Source: Muricauda sp. SCSIO 64092
GTDB taxonomy: Bacteria; Bacteroidota; Bacteroidia; Flavobacteriales; Flavobacteriaceae
Reading direction: 5' to 3'
DNA: 64,000 bases
Assembly: GCF_023016285.1 (NCBI RefSeq)
Contig: NZ_CP095413.1
Span: 1,364,001-1,428,000 of the forward strand
Part shown: positions 20,147-29,360 of the stretch, piece by piece
Layout: every line of letters begins with the position of its first letter
Numbering within the stretch: the first letter of the stretch is position 1
Notes under the pieces: generated by a model
Databases searched by the model: none
Told to the model about the DNA's origin: nothing
The model's input: the letters and a program-made list of their open reading frames with translations, nothing else
Made by a program: the position numbers and the translations under genes

Positions 20147-21315
20147 AGACAACAAAGGTATTGGCCATAGCACTTATCAGTATCCAGATTTCCTGCAATG
20201 AAAAAAAGAACATAGTCAAAAATGAAAATGTTCAGGAGGCAACGACCCGCATTGAAGAGGAGAAAACCAACTTGTTAAAGTCACATGACCAAGCCATATA
20301 TTTAAAAAGTGGATGGATTCGTGACCCTTATATCCATTTGGCCGATGATGGTTACTATTACCTTACGGGGACCACACCAAAGAAGGATGACCCCAGAGAG
20401 GAAACGGAGCCCTATAATACAGGGCTTGACGCCCAAAACCAAGAATTATATGGAACACCCAGTATTGTGGGGCCGGATATCAATGTATGGCGAAGTAAGA
20501 ATCTGTTGGACTGGGAGTATGTTGGCGCACCATTTTCTTTGGACAAGGGCTATTGGGCAGGGAGGTTCTCAGAAAAATTTGATGGCCCAAGAACCGATTG
20601 GCGGCTTTGGGCGCCTGAATTATATAAGATTGATGGAAAATGGGTTTTTGTCCATACTTCACCGGCACCTGTTAAAAATGGCGCCAATTTGGCCATTACC
20701 ACGGGGGTGGAGTGGAATGGCGATTTTATATTCCCAATGGAAACGGACATGCATTCAAAACACGATCCATCACTTTTTCTTGATGATAATGGTATTTGGT
20801 ACTTACTGTGGGGAAATACCAAAATTGCTCCTATCAAACCCGGTTTCAAGGGCCTTGCCTCAGCACCTGTACGAATTGACCCCAAAGATCGGGTGATAGG
20901 TCATGAAGGCGCAACTTTACGTAAGATTGGAAATAAATATGTACACTTTGGTACTGCCTGGTCAACCGATAAGATGCGAAAAGGTTCCTATAATCTGTAT
21001 TACTGTATTGCCGATACCATTTTGGGACCCTATGGCCCTCGACGTTTTGTGGGAAGGTTTCTAGGTCACGGTACTCCGTTTCAGGATAAGGAAGGTAGGT
21101 GGTGGTGTACTGCATTTTATAATGGGGATGTGCCACCGGTTTCAGACGATGGAATTCAGACCAGGGACCTTTCCGGAACAGCCCAAACCATAAACAAACA
21201 AGGTACGACCATTGTTCCGTTAGAGGTTACCATTAAAAATGATGGTGATGTATACATTAGGGCAAAAGACCCAAATTATGCCAATCCCGGGCCTGACGAA
21301 GCCCAGGATTTTTAA
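20143..21315 (+). CDS. GH43-like five-bladed beta-propeller glycosidase, lipoprotein
   Basis: A lipobox ending at Cys18 (QISC) precedes a propeller domain. Three acidic residues fit the clan pattern: Asp in IRDPYIH (base), Asp in KHDPSLF (pKa modulator) and Glu in GHEGATL (acid). WRLWAPELY is another family landmark. The fold is shared by GH43, GH117 and related families, so the substrate may be an arabinose, galactose or anhydrogalactose unit. The locus favours a galactan side group or chain end. Its start codon overlaps the small ORF before it. Confidence 0.75.
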   Translation: MKTTKVLAIALISIQISCNEKKNIVKNENVQEATTRIEEEKTNLLKSHDQAIYLKSGWIRDPYIHLADDGYYYLTGTTPKKDDPREETEPYNTGLDAQNQELYGTPSIVGPDINVWRSKNLLDWEYVGAPFSLDKGYWAGRFSEKFDGPRTDWRLWAPELYKIDGKWVFVHTSPAPVKNGANLAITTGVEWNGDFIFPMETDMHSKHDPSLFLDDNGIWYLLWGNTKIAPIKPGFKGLASAPVRIDPKDRVIGHEGATLRKIGNKYVHFGTAWSTDKMRKGSYNLYYCIADTILGPYGPRRFVGRFLGHGTPFQDKEGRWWCTAFYNGDVPPVSDDGIQTRDLSGTAQTINKQGTTIVPLEVTIKNDGDVYIRAKDPNYANPGPDEAQDF

Positions 21316-21449
21316 AGGTACTCCATCCTGTGCCATTTGCAACAAGTTTGTCCCCTTTTTGAACAGATCAACACTTTTTAAAGTCAACAGCTCCAGTACC
21401 TTTGATAAGTACATATTATGCTTATGCAGTAATTTTATTTTTAAATTTT

Positions 21450-22571
21450 TTGGCAATAGAACTTAGAATTTCATCACCGGGAAGAATCAATCTTATTGGT
21501 GAGCACGTAGATTACAATGATGGCTTTGTCCTACCTGCGGCAATCGATAAATGCATTTATTTTAAACTTAGGAAAAATGGTTCGGCCAACCGTTGTACCA
21601 TCAAAAGCAAAGGCTTTGAAAGCATCCTGGTCGTAGATTTGGACCATCTTTCCCAAGGTACCGAGGGTTGGCATAACTATGTGCTGGGGGTACTCCATGA
21701 AATGGGCAAGCTTTCCAATGGCCTAAGAGGTTTCGACTGTACCATGGAAAGTAAAGTGCCCATTGGTTCCGGTGTAAGCTCATCTGCCGCCTTGGAATGC
21801 GGCCTGGCCTTCGGACTCAATGAACTGTTCGACCTAGGGTTGGACAAGTGGCAACTGATAAAGCTGGGCCAAAGGGCGGAACACAATTTCGTTGGCACCA
21901 AATGCGGTATCATGGATCAGTTTGCGTCCATAATGGGCAAAAAAAACCATGTAATGCTTTTGGACTGCAGGTCGTTGGATTTCGAATATATTCCTATCGA
22001 TATCAATCCTTACCGTTTATTGTTGTTGAATACGAATGTTTCGCATAAACTCTCGACCGGGGAGTACAATGTAAGAAAACAGCAGTGTGAGGATGGATTG
22101 GAAGTGGTGGCGGAAAAATTTGGAATAGGGAAATCGTTCAGAAACGTCACCGAAAAAATGTTGGAGGACTGTCAAGAAGAACTTGGGGAAACACTGTTCA
22201 ACAGATGTTCCTACATAGTTCAGGAGAACAAGAGGGTCTTACAGGCCGTGAATGCCCTGAGGAAAGGTAACCTTGTTAAAATGGGACTATTGATGTACGA
22301 TACACACGAGGGATTGCGCAAAAAATTTGAGGTAAGTTGTCCCGAACTTGATTTTCTGGTGGATTTTTCAAAAACGAAAGAACAGGTTCTTGGGGCGAGA
22401 ATGATGGGAGGTGGCTTTGGCGGATGCACCCTGAACATCATACATAAGAGTGCCGTTGATTCGTATGTGAAAGAAGCTTCAAAAGCCTATAAAAAAGCGT
22501 TCAATATTGAACTTTCCCATTTTATCACCCTCCCCAGTGAAGGAACATCGATCACAAAACAACCCACATGA
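21450..22571 (+). CDS. galK: Galactokinase
   Basis: The enzyme phosphorylates alpha-D-galactose to galactose 1-phosphate, the first Leloir step. All GHMP kinase motifs are present: [17 protein letters not shown] at the N-terminus, [15 protein letters not shown] (ATP loop) and [10 protein letters not shown] near the C-terminus. No ATG occurs in frame before the conserved region. The frame is open from a TTG at 21402, and TTG at 21450 lies just ahead of the conserved [10 protein letters not shown] non-ATG start is therefore needed and its exact position is uncertain. galT overlaps the end by 4 nt. Confidence 0.9.
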   Translation: MAIELRISSPGRINLIGEHVDYNDGFVLPAAIDKCIYFKLRKNGSANRCTIKSKGFESILVVDLDHLSQGTEGWHNYVLGVLHEMGKLSNGLRGFDCTMESKVPIGSGVSSSAALECGLAFGLNELFDLGLDKWQLIKLGQRAEHNFVGTKCGIMDQFASIMGKKNHVMLLDCRSLDFEYIPIDINPYRLLLLNTNVSHKLSTGEYNVRKQQCEDGLEVVAEKFGIGKSFRNVTEKMLEDCQEELGETLFNRCSYIVQENKRVLQAVNALRKGNLVKMGLLMYDTHEGLRKKFEVSCPELDFLVDFSKTKEQVLGARMMGGGFGGCTLNIIHKSAVDSYVKEASKAYKKAFNIELSHFITLPSEGTSITKQPT

Positions 22572-23617
22572 AGCTTAACCTAAATGAACATCCGCATAAG
22601 CGGTACAATATCCTGACCGGGGAATGGGTGTTGGTCTCGCCCCATCGCACCAAAAGACCTTGGCAGGGAAAACAAGAAAAAATTGCCGATGAAAAAAGGC
22701 CTTTGTATGACAAAAATTGTTACCTCTGCCCGGGAAATACCAGGGCAAGTGGGGCTACAAATCCACCATATACGTCCGTATTTAGTTTTGTCAATGATTT
22801 CTCGGCTCTTCTGGAGGACACTCCAAGGGACGATTTTGAAGATGGGTTGCTAAGGGCAAGAGGGGAAATGGGCATATGCAAAGTGATCTGCTTTTCCCCG
22901 GATCATTCATTGACGCTTCCTAAAATGGAGGTTTCCAATATTGAAAAAGTTATTGCTGTTTGGCAGGAGGAATATCGGGCACTTGGGAGCAATCCAGATA
23001 TCAAACATGTTCAGATATTTGAGAACAAAGGTGCAATGATGGGTTGTAGCAATCCCCATCCACATGGGCAAATATGGGCACAAAGTTCAATTCCCCTGGA
23101 AGTGGAAAAAAAATCAAGGCAGCAACGCACCTATTGGGAGCAAAATGGGAGAAGTTTGCTTAAGGATTATTTGGATCAGGAAATCAAGCTAAATGAACGT
23201 ATCATTGCGCAGAACAACGATTTTTTGGCCTTGGTTCCTTTCTGGGCGGTATGGCCCTATGAAGTTATGATTGCCCCAAAAAAACACTTGCAGGACATTT
23301 CCCGACTCTCAAGTCGTGAAAGACGACACTTTGCAGCCATTTTAAAGGAAGTGACCATAAAATATGACAACCTATTCGAAACCTCGTTCCCTTATTCCTC
23401 CGGAATCCATCAGGCACCAACAGATACGGAAGAACACCAAGAATGGCACTTCCATATGTCCTTTTACCCTCCCTTACTGCGCTCTGCAACGGTCAAGAAG
23501 TTCATGGTGGGCTATGAAATGTTCGCCAACCCGCAACGGGACATAACAGCTGAGCAAGCAGCGGATGTCTTGAGAAAGCTATCAACTACACATTACAGTT
23601 TGAAATGCCAAGAATAA
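22568..23617 (+). CDS. galT: Galactose-1-phosphate uridylyltransferase
   Basis: GalT exchanges UMP between UDP-glucose and galactose 1-phosphate. The active-site motif is NPHPHGQIW with H164 and nucleophile H166, and the metal ligands begin with CYLCPGN. The downstream SSGIHQAPT and [15 protein letters not shown] segments match the second HIT-like half. 349 residues is the normal length. The ATGA overlap with galK indicates translational coupling. No galE is in the window, so UDP-galactose must be epimerised by an enzyme encoded elsewhere. Confidence 0.95.
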   Translation: MKLNLNEHPHKRYNILTGEWVLVSPHRTKRPWQGKQEKIADEKRPLYDKNCYLCPGNTRASGATNPPYTSVFSFVNDFSALLEDTPRDDFEDGLLRARGEMGICKVICFSPDHSLTLPKMEVSNIEKVIAVWQEEYRALGSNPDIKHVQIFENKGAMMGCSNPHPHGQIWAQSSIPLEVEKKSRQQRTYWEQNGRSLLKDYLDQEIKLNERIIAQNNDFLALVPFWAVWPYEVMIAPKKHLQDISRLSSRERRHFAAILKEVTIKYDNLFETSFPYSSGIHQAPTDTEEHQEWHFHMSFYPPLLRSATVKKFMVGYEMFANPQRDITAEQAADVLRKLSTTHYSLKCQE

Positions 23618-23742
23618 GATCGCAACCTTGACGCCCCTAAATGAAATGGCCAGGGTGTTGGAGTTGGGGCTCCATCATATGCTTTTGGGCCCTGCGAACA
23701 GGAAAAGAATATACAAATGACCAACTAAGACAAATTACGATT

Positions 23743-25404
23743 ATGCAACACAATTTTGAATTCTGGGACTACCTTGTTTTTGTAGCTTATGCACTGCTTA
23801 TACTCGTTATTGGACTTTGGGTATCCAGAACCAAAAGTGGCAGGCAAAAAACAGCCGAAGATTATTTCCTCGCCAGCAAATCACTCCCTTGGTGGGCCAT
23901 TGGTGCTTCGCTTATTGCCGCCAACATATCTGCCGAACAATTTATTGGAATGTCGGGTTCCGGCTTTGCCCTGGGCTTGGGAATTGCTTCGTATGAATGG
24001 ATGGGGGCCATAACCCTTTTGATTGTGGGGAAATACTTTCTTCCCATATTCATAGAAAAGAAACTTTATACAATTCCTGAGTTTGTGGAAAAGCGATTTT
24101 CAACAAATTTAAAGACCATTTTGGCCATTTTTTGGATAGGTCTCTATGTGTTTGTGAACCTTACCTCGGTACTATACCTGGGAGGACTGGCCTTGGAGAC
24201 CATCTTGGGAATAGATATGATATACGCCATAATCGGCCTTTCACTGTTCGCAGCGGCATATTCGCTCTATGGTGGATTATCAGCGGTGGCATGGACGGAC
24301 ATCATTCAAGTTGTTTTCCTGGTTTTGGGTGGTTTGGTCACCACGTATCTGGCGCTGGACACAGTCTCTGGCGGCCAGGGGGCCTTAAGTGGGTTAAAAA
24401 CGGTCTTCGAAGCCGCGCCAGGGCATTTTGATATGATTCTGGATAAGAGTAACCCTGAATACATCAACCTACCCGGTATTGGGGTCCTGGTAGGTGGATT
24501 ATGGGTGGCCAACCTCTATTACTTTGGGTTTAACCAATACATTATTCAACGGACCCTTGCGGCCAAATCCCTTAAGGAATCCCAAAAAGGGATATTGTTT
24601 GCCGCCTTTTTGAAACTGGTCATCCCATTGGTGGTGGTCATACCGGGCATTGCCGCCTTTGTGATAATCAACGACCCTGAGATGTTGCATGGCCTTGGAG
24701 CGGAAGGTTTAATGAACATTCCATCCCAGGGAGCTTCCGATAAAGCATATCCGTGGTTGATGCAATTTTTACCAACCGGACTAAAGGGGGTGGCCATAGC
24801 TGCTTTGGCGGCTGCCATTGTGTCCTCTTTGGCATCCATGCTGAACTCCACTTCCACAATTTTTACAATGGATATATACAAACAACTCATCAATCCAAAC
24901 GCAGGCAACAAAAAAACAGTGGGTGTTGGGCGCTTGTCCGCGGCAATTGCCTTGATCATTGCCGCGGCAATAGCTCCCTTATTGGGTGGAATAGATCAGG
25001 CTTTCCAATTTATACAGGAATATACCGGAATTGTAAGCCCCGGGATTTTGGCCGTCTTCATATTGGGGCTCTTCTGGAAAAGGACAACCAACAGAGGTGC
25101 AATTATTGGTGTGTTGGCCTCCATGCCCATTGCCTTGTTCTTTAAGGTAGGGCCTAAAGGGTGGATGGTTGGAAGTACTTTGGAACCAATATTCCCATCA
25201 TTGCCATGGATGGATCAAATGGGATTGACTTTTTTAATAACCATCATCGTAATCATATTGGCAAGCCATCTCCAAAACCGTGGTAGGGATGACGCCAAAG
25301 GTATTACGTACAACAGGGAAACTTTCAGAACCAGTCCGCTGTTCAATGTTGGGGCATTTGTCATTTTAATCATACTCACAGCAGTGTATGCCCTCTTCTG
25401 GTAG
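23743..25404 (+). CDS. sglT: Sodium/galactose symporter (SGLT type, SSS family)
   Basis: The protein closely follows the Vibrio Na+/galactose transporter: ISAEQFIGMSGSGF near helix 1-2, EWMGAITLLIVGKYFLP, LTSVLYLGGLALETILG, and GFNQYIIQRTLAAKS in the middle. About 14 membrane helices are visible and the protein ends after a hydrophobic helix at ALFW. It should import galactose across the inner membrane with Na+. The frame is open from 23641, but the start at 23743 (MQHNFEFWDYL) matches the usual N-terminus. It follows galT, completing a liberation-uptake-phosphorylation pathway. Confidence 0.93.
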   Translation: MQHNFEFWDYLVFVAYALLILVIGLWVSRTKSGRQKTAEDYFLASKSLPWWAIGASLIAANISAEQFIGMSGSGFALGLGIASYEWMGAITLLIVGKYFLPIFIEKKLYTIPEFVEKRFSTNLKTILAIFWIGLYVFVNLTSVLYLGGLALETILGIDMIYAIIGLSLFAAAYSLYGGLSAVAWTDIIQVVFLVLGGLVTTYLALDTVSGGQGALSGLKTVFEAAPGHFDMILDKSNPEYINLPGIGVLVGGLWVANLYYFGFNQYIIQRTLAAKSLKESQKGILFAAFLKLVIPLVVVIPGIAAFVIINDPEMLHGLGAEGLMNIPSQGASDKAYPWLMQFLPTGLKGVAIAALAAAIVSSLASMLNSTSTIFTMDIYKQLINPNAGNKKTVGVGRLSAAIALIIAAAIAPLLGGIDQAFQFIQEYTGIVSPGILAVFILGLFWKRTTNRGAIIGVLASMPIALFFKVGPKGWMVGSTLEPIFPSLPWMDQMGLTFLITIIVIILASHLQNRGRDDAKGITYNRETFRTSPLFNVGAFVILIILTAVYALFW

Positions 25405-25560
25405 CAGATTATAAAGGACGCCAATACCAATGTGATGTGTTTTTGGGCACACCCATAGACCCTATCACAAAGCTTTGCCCGATGCCTATGCCGAGGCTTT
25501 AAGAGTTGCCAAGTAGGGCGCCCACGAAATGTTCCCATCAAGAATCCCGTGAAACGAAAA
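25405..25560 (+). pseudogene. Decayed fragment resembling a metallophosphoesterase
   Basis: Translation across one frameshift gives a run like NVMCF followed by GHTHRPYHKALPD near 25430-25480, matching the GHTH metal-binding motif of calcineurin-like phosphoesterases. A stop codon follows within 25 codons and nothing upstream continues the domain. It is read as a relic; the identification rests on one short motif. Confidence 0.3.
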
Positions 25561-25712
25561 GGGGGAAGATTCCGGGCCATGACCACCTTGTCCGGTCCAA
25601 GAAGTTCTTTTTGGATTCCCGGTCCATGAAAGCTTGATAACCATTGGATGTCATATTTACCTTACTTGGGAAAAATCAGTATTTTCACTCGGTTAAACCA
25701 TGGATTGACCGG

Positions 25713-25919
25713 ATGGGGAAAAAATTTACGCGGGAAGAGTTTTTTGGTAGGCTAAAGGAAAAGAATAGGACCAAAATCGGTGAAAAAGCATTTCTATTGG
25801 CCAATGGGATGATTGACGTACATGGTTTTTCGAAGGAAAAAGCCTTTATTGAAGCTGTGGAAATAGCCACAGCCTGGTACGATAATGAAAAACAATACGT
25901 TCCTCGAAAACTAAAATGA
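25713..25919 (+). CDS. Small hypothetical protein
   Basis: A 68-residue, probably helical, charged protein (starts MGKKFTREEFF) with no signal peptide or membrane segment. An upstream in-frame ATG at 25644 would add 23 residues that look unlike coding sequence. I do not recognise the family. It lies between the symporter and the aldo/keto reductase in the same direction, so it may be co-transcribed with them. Confidence 0.5.
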   Translation: MGKKFTREEFFGRLKEKNRTKIGEKAFLLANGMIDVHGFSKEKAFIEAVEIATAWYDNEKQYVPRKLK

Positions 25920-26142
25920 CATTGGGACCGCTATTCCTGTTTCCTTATTTCTTCCATAGTAGGTACTGGGCCTAAAACCCCCTTTACGTCACAAGTATTC
26001 TTAAGGCAAAACGATTTTAGACAATTTCCTTCCCATAACTTCCACTAGGTATACCAAAAAAATGTGCCAAACCATCAAAAGTGATGTATAACTTTGTTTT
26101 TTGAGCGTAATCATAGCATACGAACCCAAAACAAAAAAAGAT

Positions 26143-27093
26143 ATGACACCTATAACGTTTACGAATGGGGACAACATGCCCATGTTGGGTCTTGGAACCT
26201 GGAAATCTGAAAAAGGAAAGGTTTTTAAAGCGGTTAAAACCGCTATCAAGATTGGGTACAGACATGTGGACTGTGCTCCCATATATGGCAACGAACAAGA
26301 AATCGGAGAGGCCATTAAAGCATGTATTCAAGAGGGCATTGTCCGTAGGGAAGAACTTTGGATTACCTCAAAACTTTGGAACGATTCCCATAGAAAGGAG
26401 GATGTGGTTCCGGCCATGGAAAATACCCTGAGGGATTTGTCGCTGGATTATTTAGATCTCTTTTTGATCCATTGGCCCGTGGCCCTAAAGAAAGGGGTAT
26501 ATCTGGCTACATCCGCTGCTGATTTTCTATCGCTGGATGAGATTCCATTGGAGGATACCTGGCAGGGCATGGAAGAAGTCGTGCACAAAGGTTTCGCAAA
26601 GCACATTGGGGTATCAAACTTTGGAAAGGCCAACCTTTCCAAACTGATGGGTACTTCGACAATAAAACCGGAAATGAACCAGGTAGAGACCCACCCCTAT
26701 TTTCAACAAAATGACCTTTTGGATTTTTGTGGGGAAAATGGGATACCCTTAACGGCATATTCTCCCCTTGGATCATCGGATAGGCCCAGCGTGCTCAAGG
26801 CTGAAAATGAACCGAACCTGCTTGAAGACAAGATAATTCGTTCCATTGCGGAATCTAAGAATGTTACTCCGGCCCAGGTCTTGATTTCGTGGTCATTACA
26901 TCGCGGGGTTTCCGTAATTCCCAAGTCCACCAATGACCAAAGGATCAGGGAGAACTTTGAAGCCCGGAACATACAATTGAATTCCGAAGAAATGGAGATG
27001 ATCTCAAACTTGGAAAAGGGTCGGCGTTACCTCTCCGGTGAGTTTTGGGTCTTTGAGAACGGGCCGTACCAATTGAAGGATATTTGGGCATAA
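26143..27093 (+). CDS. Aldo/keto reductase
   Basis: This NAD(P)H-dependent reductase has the complete tetrad D43, Y48, K77 and H110 within DCAPIYGN, ITSKLWN and LFLIHWP. GVSNFG, NQVETHPYF and the cofactor motif VIPKSTN are also present. It belongs to the aldose-reductase type (about 316 residues, cytoplasmic). At the end of the galactan locus it may reduce a released aldose or an anhydrosugar-derived aldehyde; that is inference. The frame extends to 26101, but 26143 gives the standard N-terminus. Confidence 0.88.
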   Translation: MTPITFTNGDNMPMLGLGTWKSEKGKVFKAVKTAIKIGYRHVDCAPIYGNEQEIGEAIKACIQEGIVRREELWITSKLWNDSHRKEDVVPAMENTLRDLSLDYLDLFLIHWPVALKKGVYLATSAADFLSLDEIPLEDTWQGMEEVVHKGFAKHIGVSNFGKANLSKLMGTSTIKPEMNQVETHPYFQQNDLLDFCGENGIPLTAYSPLGSSDRPSVLKAENEPNLLEDKIIRSIAESKNVTPAQVLISWSLHRGVSVIPKSTNDQRIRENFEARNIQLNSEEMEMISNLEKGRRYLSGEFWVFENGPYQLKDIWA

Positions 27094-27244
27094 CCTTAAG
27101 TCGAAAATCAATACGTGCATCATGATGACCCCAAAATGTTCATGGTGAACACCTATGATTCATGGTACGATTGGAAACGACAGGGAAAAACCAAATGGGC
27201 ATATCCTTTCTGTGCATTGGATTCATGTTAAAATCCCGAAAAAC

Positions 27245-27296
27245 GAACCTTTCTTGGGAAACCTCTTCTATTCGCAATCTGTCTCATTAAATCGCC
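27245..27296. repeat. 52-bp direct repeat, copy 1
   Basis: Identical except for one base to 28809-28860, in the same orientation. It lies in the 326-base gap between the aldo/keto reductase and the serine hydrolase. The minus strand of both copies reads MRQIANRRGFPRKV, so the repeat may derive from the start of a lost gene or mobile element. The rest of the gap (27094-27419) shows only short coding-like fragments. Confidence 0.7.
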
Positions 27297-27419
27297 AATT
27301 AAAGGAATGTCTAAGGGCAAAATAGTCATTCTCATAAGTTATGATATAATCACAACCTTTACATTCCTATTATTAGTTATGGATCTATTCCTTTGTTGGA
27401 ACACAATCAAAAAACAGAT

Positions 27420-28466
27420 TTATTCCACCAATCTCTTCATTATTTCAAATTGAAGTTCATTCAAGTTCGCAGTGTACATATTTGACAATAAAACAATTGT
27501 GCTGTTTTCGTTCAAGATTCTTATGAATCTGGTATTTGAGCCTTCAATGGAACCTTGTCTTTCAGCTACTCTCAACTTTTTATCCCCTATCTCCTTCTCA
27601 TAGACCCAAAGACCACAAGCATATGCGCTCAAATAGGGTTTTAACAGCAATTCCAATGTTTCTTCTCTTATAATCTGATTGGAGTACAAAGCTTTCGAAA
27701 ATTTTAAGAGGTCTCCTGAAGTTGAATACATTGCACCGGCACCGCCATAATTCTCAATATAATAGAATGGCTCGTTGGTGGCCGTTTTGGAATCCTTGTC
27801 CCAGTCGTATGCATATGCTAGTCCAATAATAACCTTTGAATGGGCAGCCAATCCTGAATTTGTCATCCCTAAAGGTTCCACTATTTTGTTCTTTAGTATT
27901 TCCCCATAAGACAGGTCATATATCCTCTCCAATATCTTTGCCAAGATGAAGAAATCAGCATTATTGTAATTAAACTTTTCGCCGGGGGCATTTTCCAACG
28001 GACCGCTACAATACTTTACTAAAATCTCATCAGAATCAAAGCGATTCTCATAGACCTCATCTCCATTCTTCTCAAAACTTTCCAGCCCGGAAGTGGCAGT
28101 GAGCAAATGGTATATTGTCACTTTATTTTCAACATCCCCGGTATAGTCTGGCAGGTATGTCTTAATTTTTTCATCTAGTTTTAACTTTCCTTGATCATAA
28201 AGTTGCATGATAAGAACTGACGTGAATAATTTGGTGACAGATGCAATTTTATACTTTGTGTCATTATTGTTAGGAACATTGAATTGGAAATTAGCCATCC
28301 CAAAACTTTTATTATATACTGTTTTACCGTTCTTTTCGACCAATATGGTGCCATTGTAGTTATTTTTTCCAGCATATTCATCAATAAAGGCTTCGAGAGT
28401 TTTAGATTGGGGAAACGAACTGTAGACAAGTAGCATAAAAACTCCAGTGGCAAGGAAAAATTTCAT
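27420..28466 (-). CDS. Secreted serine hydrolase, beta-lactamase class C / D,D-peptidase fold
   Basis: A signal peptide (to about residue 20, SFPQ) precedes a beta-lactamase-fold domain. The catalytic S76-V-T-K79 matches SxxK, and FNYNNADF carries the YxN-type motif. The third motif is poorly conserved (RQGSIEGSNT). Such proteins are peptidases or esterases more often than true beta-lactamases. It is transcribed alone and is flanked on both sides by the 52-bp direct repeats. Confidence 0.82.
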   Translation of the reverse strand: MKFFLATGVFMLLVYSSFPQSKTLEAFIDEYAGKNNYNGTILVEKNGKTVYNKSFGMANFQFNVPNNNDTKYKIASVTKLFTSVLIMQLYDQGKLKLDEKIKTYLPDYTGDVENKVTIYHLLTATSGLESFEKNGDEVYENRFDSDEILVKYCSGPLENAPGEKFNYNNADFFILAKILERIYDLSYGEILKNKIVEPLGMTNSGLAAHSKVIIGLAYAYDWDKDSKTATNEPFYYIENYGGAGAMYSTSGDLLKFSKALYSNQIIREETLELLLKPYLSAYACGLWVYEKEIGDKKLRVAERQGSIEGSNTRFIRILNENSTIVLLSNMYTANLNELQFEIMKRLVE

Positions 28467-28808
28467 ATCTCGAAGTTTTAGTATTCCATAACAACGACAA
28501 TCTTAAATAGTTTTTGTTACACTTTTATAAATAGTGATCACATGCCTACTAAAAAGTAGCTGATATGCTTATCCCCCCAATTGATGTATTAGTAATGAAC
28601 AGAACGTGAGGTACAATGTAACCACAATTGCGACGGATTCGACCACCTCTCGACAAAGGCTGTATCGAACCTGCCAAGATGTCCAGGGAAGGATAAAAGC
28701 ACTTGGAATTGCCAATTTTTAGTCCTTGACAGAAGAATAGTAGCTTAAAAAACGTATCTGAAAGTTGGACGAGACCGTTGGTCACATTTTTTTCAAGTTC
28801 CAAAAACT

Positions 28809-28860
28809 GAACCTTTCTTGGGAAACCTCTTCTATTTGCAATCTGTCTCATTAAATCGCC
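28809..28860. repeat. 52-bp direct repeat, copy 2
   Basis: Matches 27245-27296 with a single C/T difference. The two copies bracket the serine hydrolase gene and define a unit of about 1.6 kb. Confidence 0.7.
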
Positions 28861-28997
28861 TTTTTATAGAACATGATTAAGTTCAAATACTCAGCGTGGT
28901 AACAATTTTTGTTTTCTACAGTCTTTACAATAAGTTAATTAATATGGAATAAAAACTACATTTAAGAATAAAATTAGGTTTGAGTCATTATTTTAAC

Positions 28998-29005
28998 TAC
29001 ATTTG
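28998..29005 (+). promoter_or_regulatory. TAnnTTTG promoter element of the PadR operon
   Basis: TACATTTG matches the Bacteroidota -7 consensus and lies 16 nt before the PadR start codon; a TTG is 15 nt upstream of it, slightly closer than usual. A second match, TAGGTTTG, is at 28975-28982. Confidence 0.4.
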
Positions 29006-29021
29006 AGTTAAATATATTCTT

Positions 29022-29360
29022 ATGAGCAAACATCGCCTAGGGGAATTCGAGGAAGTGGTCCTCCTTACCGTGGCCATATTGCACGACGGGGCATACGGTA
29101 TCGCGATTATCGATGAAATGGAAAAGCAATTGGAGCGAAAAGTGAGCATAGGTTCACTGCAGACGGTTTTAAGACGATTGGAGAAAAAAGGGTATCTCTC
29201 CTCAAGATTCGGGGAGGCAACCAAAATGCGGGGGGGCAAACGCAAGCGATATTTCACCCTCACCAGTCATGGGATAAAGATATTAGAAACCACGAAACAG
29301 CAACGAATGGCCCTTTGGAACGCCATTCCAAATTTGGATTTTAGAAACGGGCATGCTTAA
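29022..29360 (+). CDS. PadR-family transcriptional regulator
   Basis: A 112-residue winged-helix protein: LGEFEEVVLLTVAILHDGAYGIAIIDEME, then the wing MRGGKRKRYFTLTSHG. PadR proteins usually repress an adjacent transport or resistance gene until they bind a ligand. Its 3' end overlaps the next permease gene by 8 nt, so the two are translationally coupled, and the regulator probably controls this permease and itself. This pairing is common in Bacteroidota. Confidence 0.93.
   Translation: MSKHRLGEFEEVVLLTVAILHDGAYGIAIIDEMEKQLERKVSIGSLQTVLRRLEKKGYLSSRFGEATKMRGGKRKRYFTLTSHGIKILETTKQQRMALWNAIPNLDFRNGHA

Larger units (their letters stand above)
28467..29021. other. Intergenic region upstream of the PadR operon
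   Basis: This 555-base stretch holds copy 2 of the 52-bp repeat and the PadR promoter. A 100-codon minus-strand frame (28549-28851) begins inside the repeat but has no recognisable domain or continuity with a family, so it is not annotated as a gene. Both neighbouring genes point away from it. Confidence 0.5.

Noticed and set aside
20143..21315. Firm call of GH117 anhydrogalactosidase
   Set aside because: The acid residues fit a GH43-type site at least as well, so the family cannot be fixed by eye.
27094..27244. Coding-like stretch with short motifs after the aldo/keto reductase
   Set aside because: About 37 codons without a start and a stop soon after; at most a relic and not recognisable.
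28549..28851. A 100-codon minus-strand ORF between the serine hydrolase and PadR genes
   Set aside because: It starts inside a direct repeat, has no domain, and its composition does not look coding beyond the repeat.
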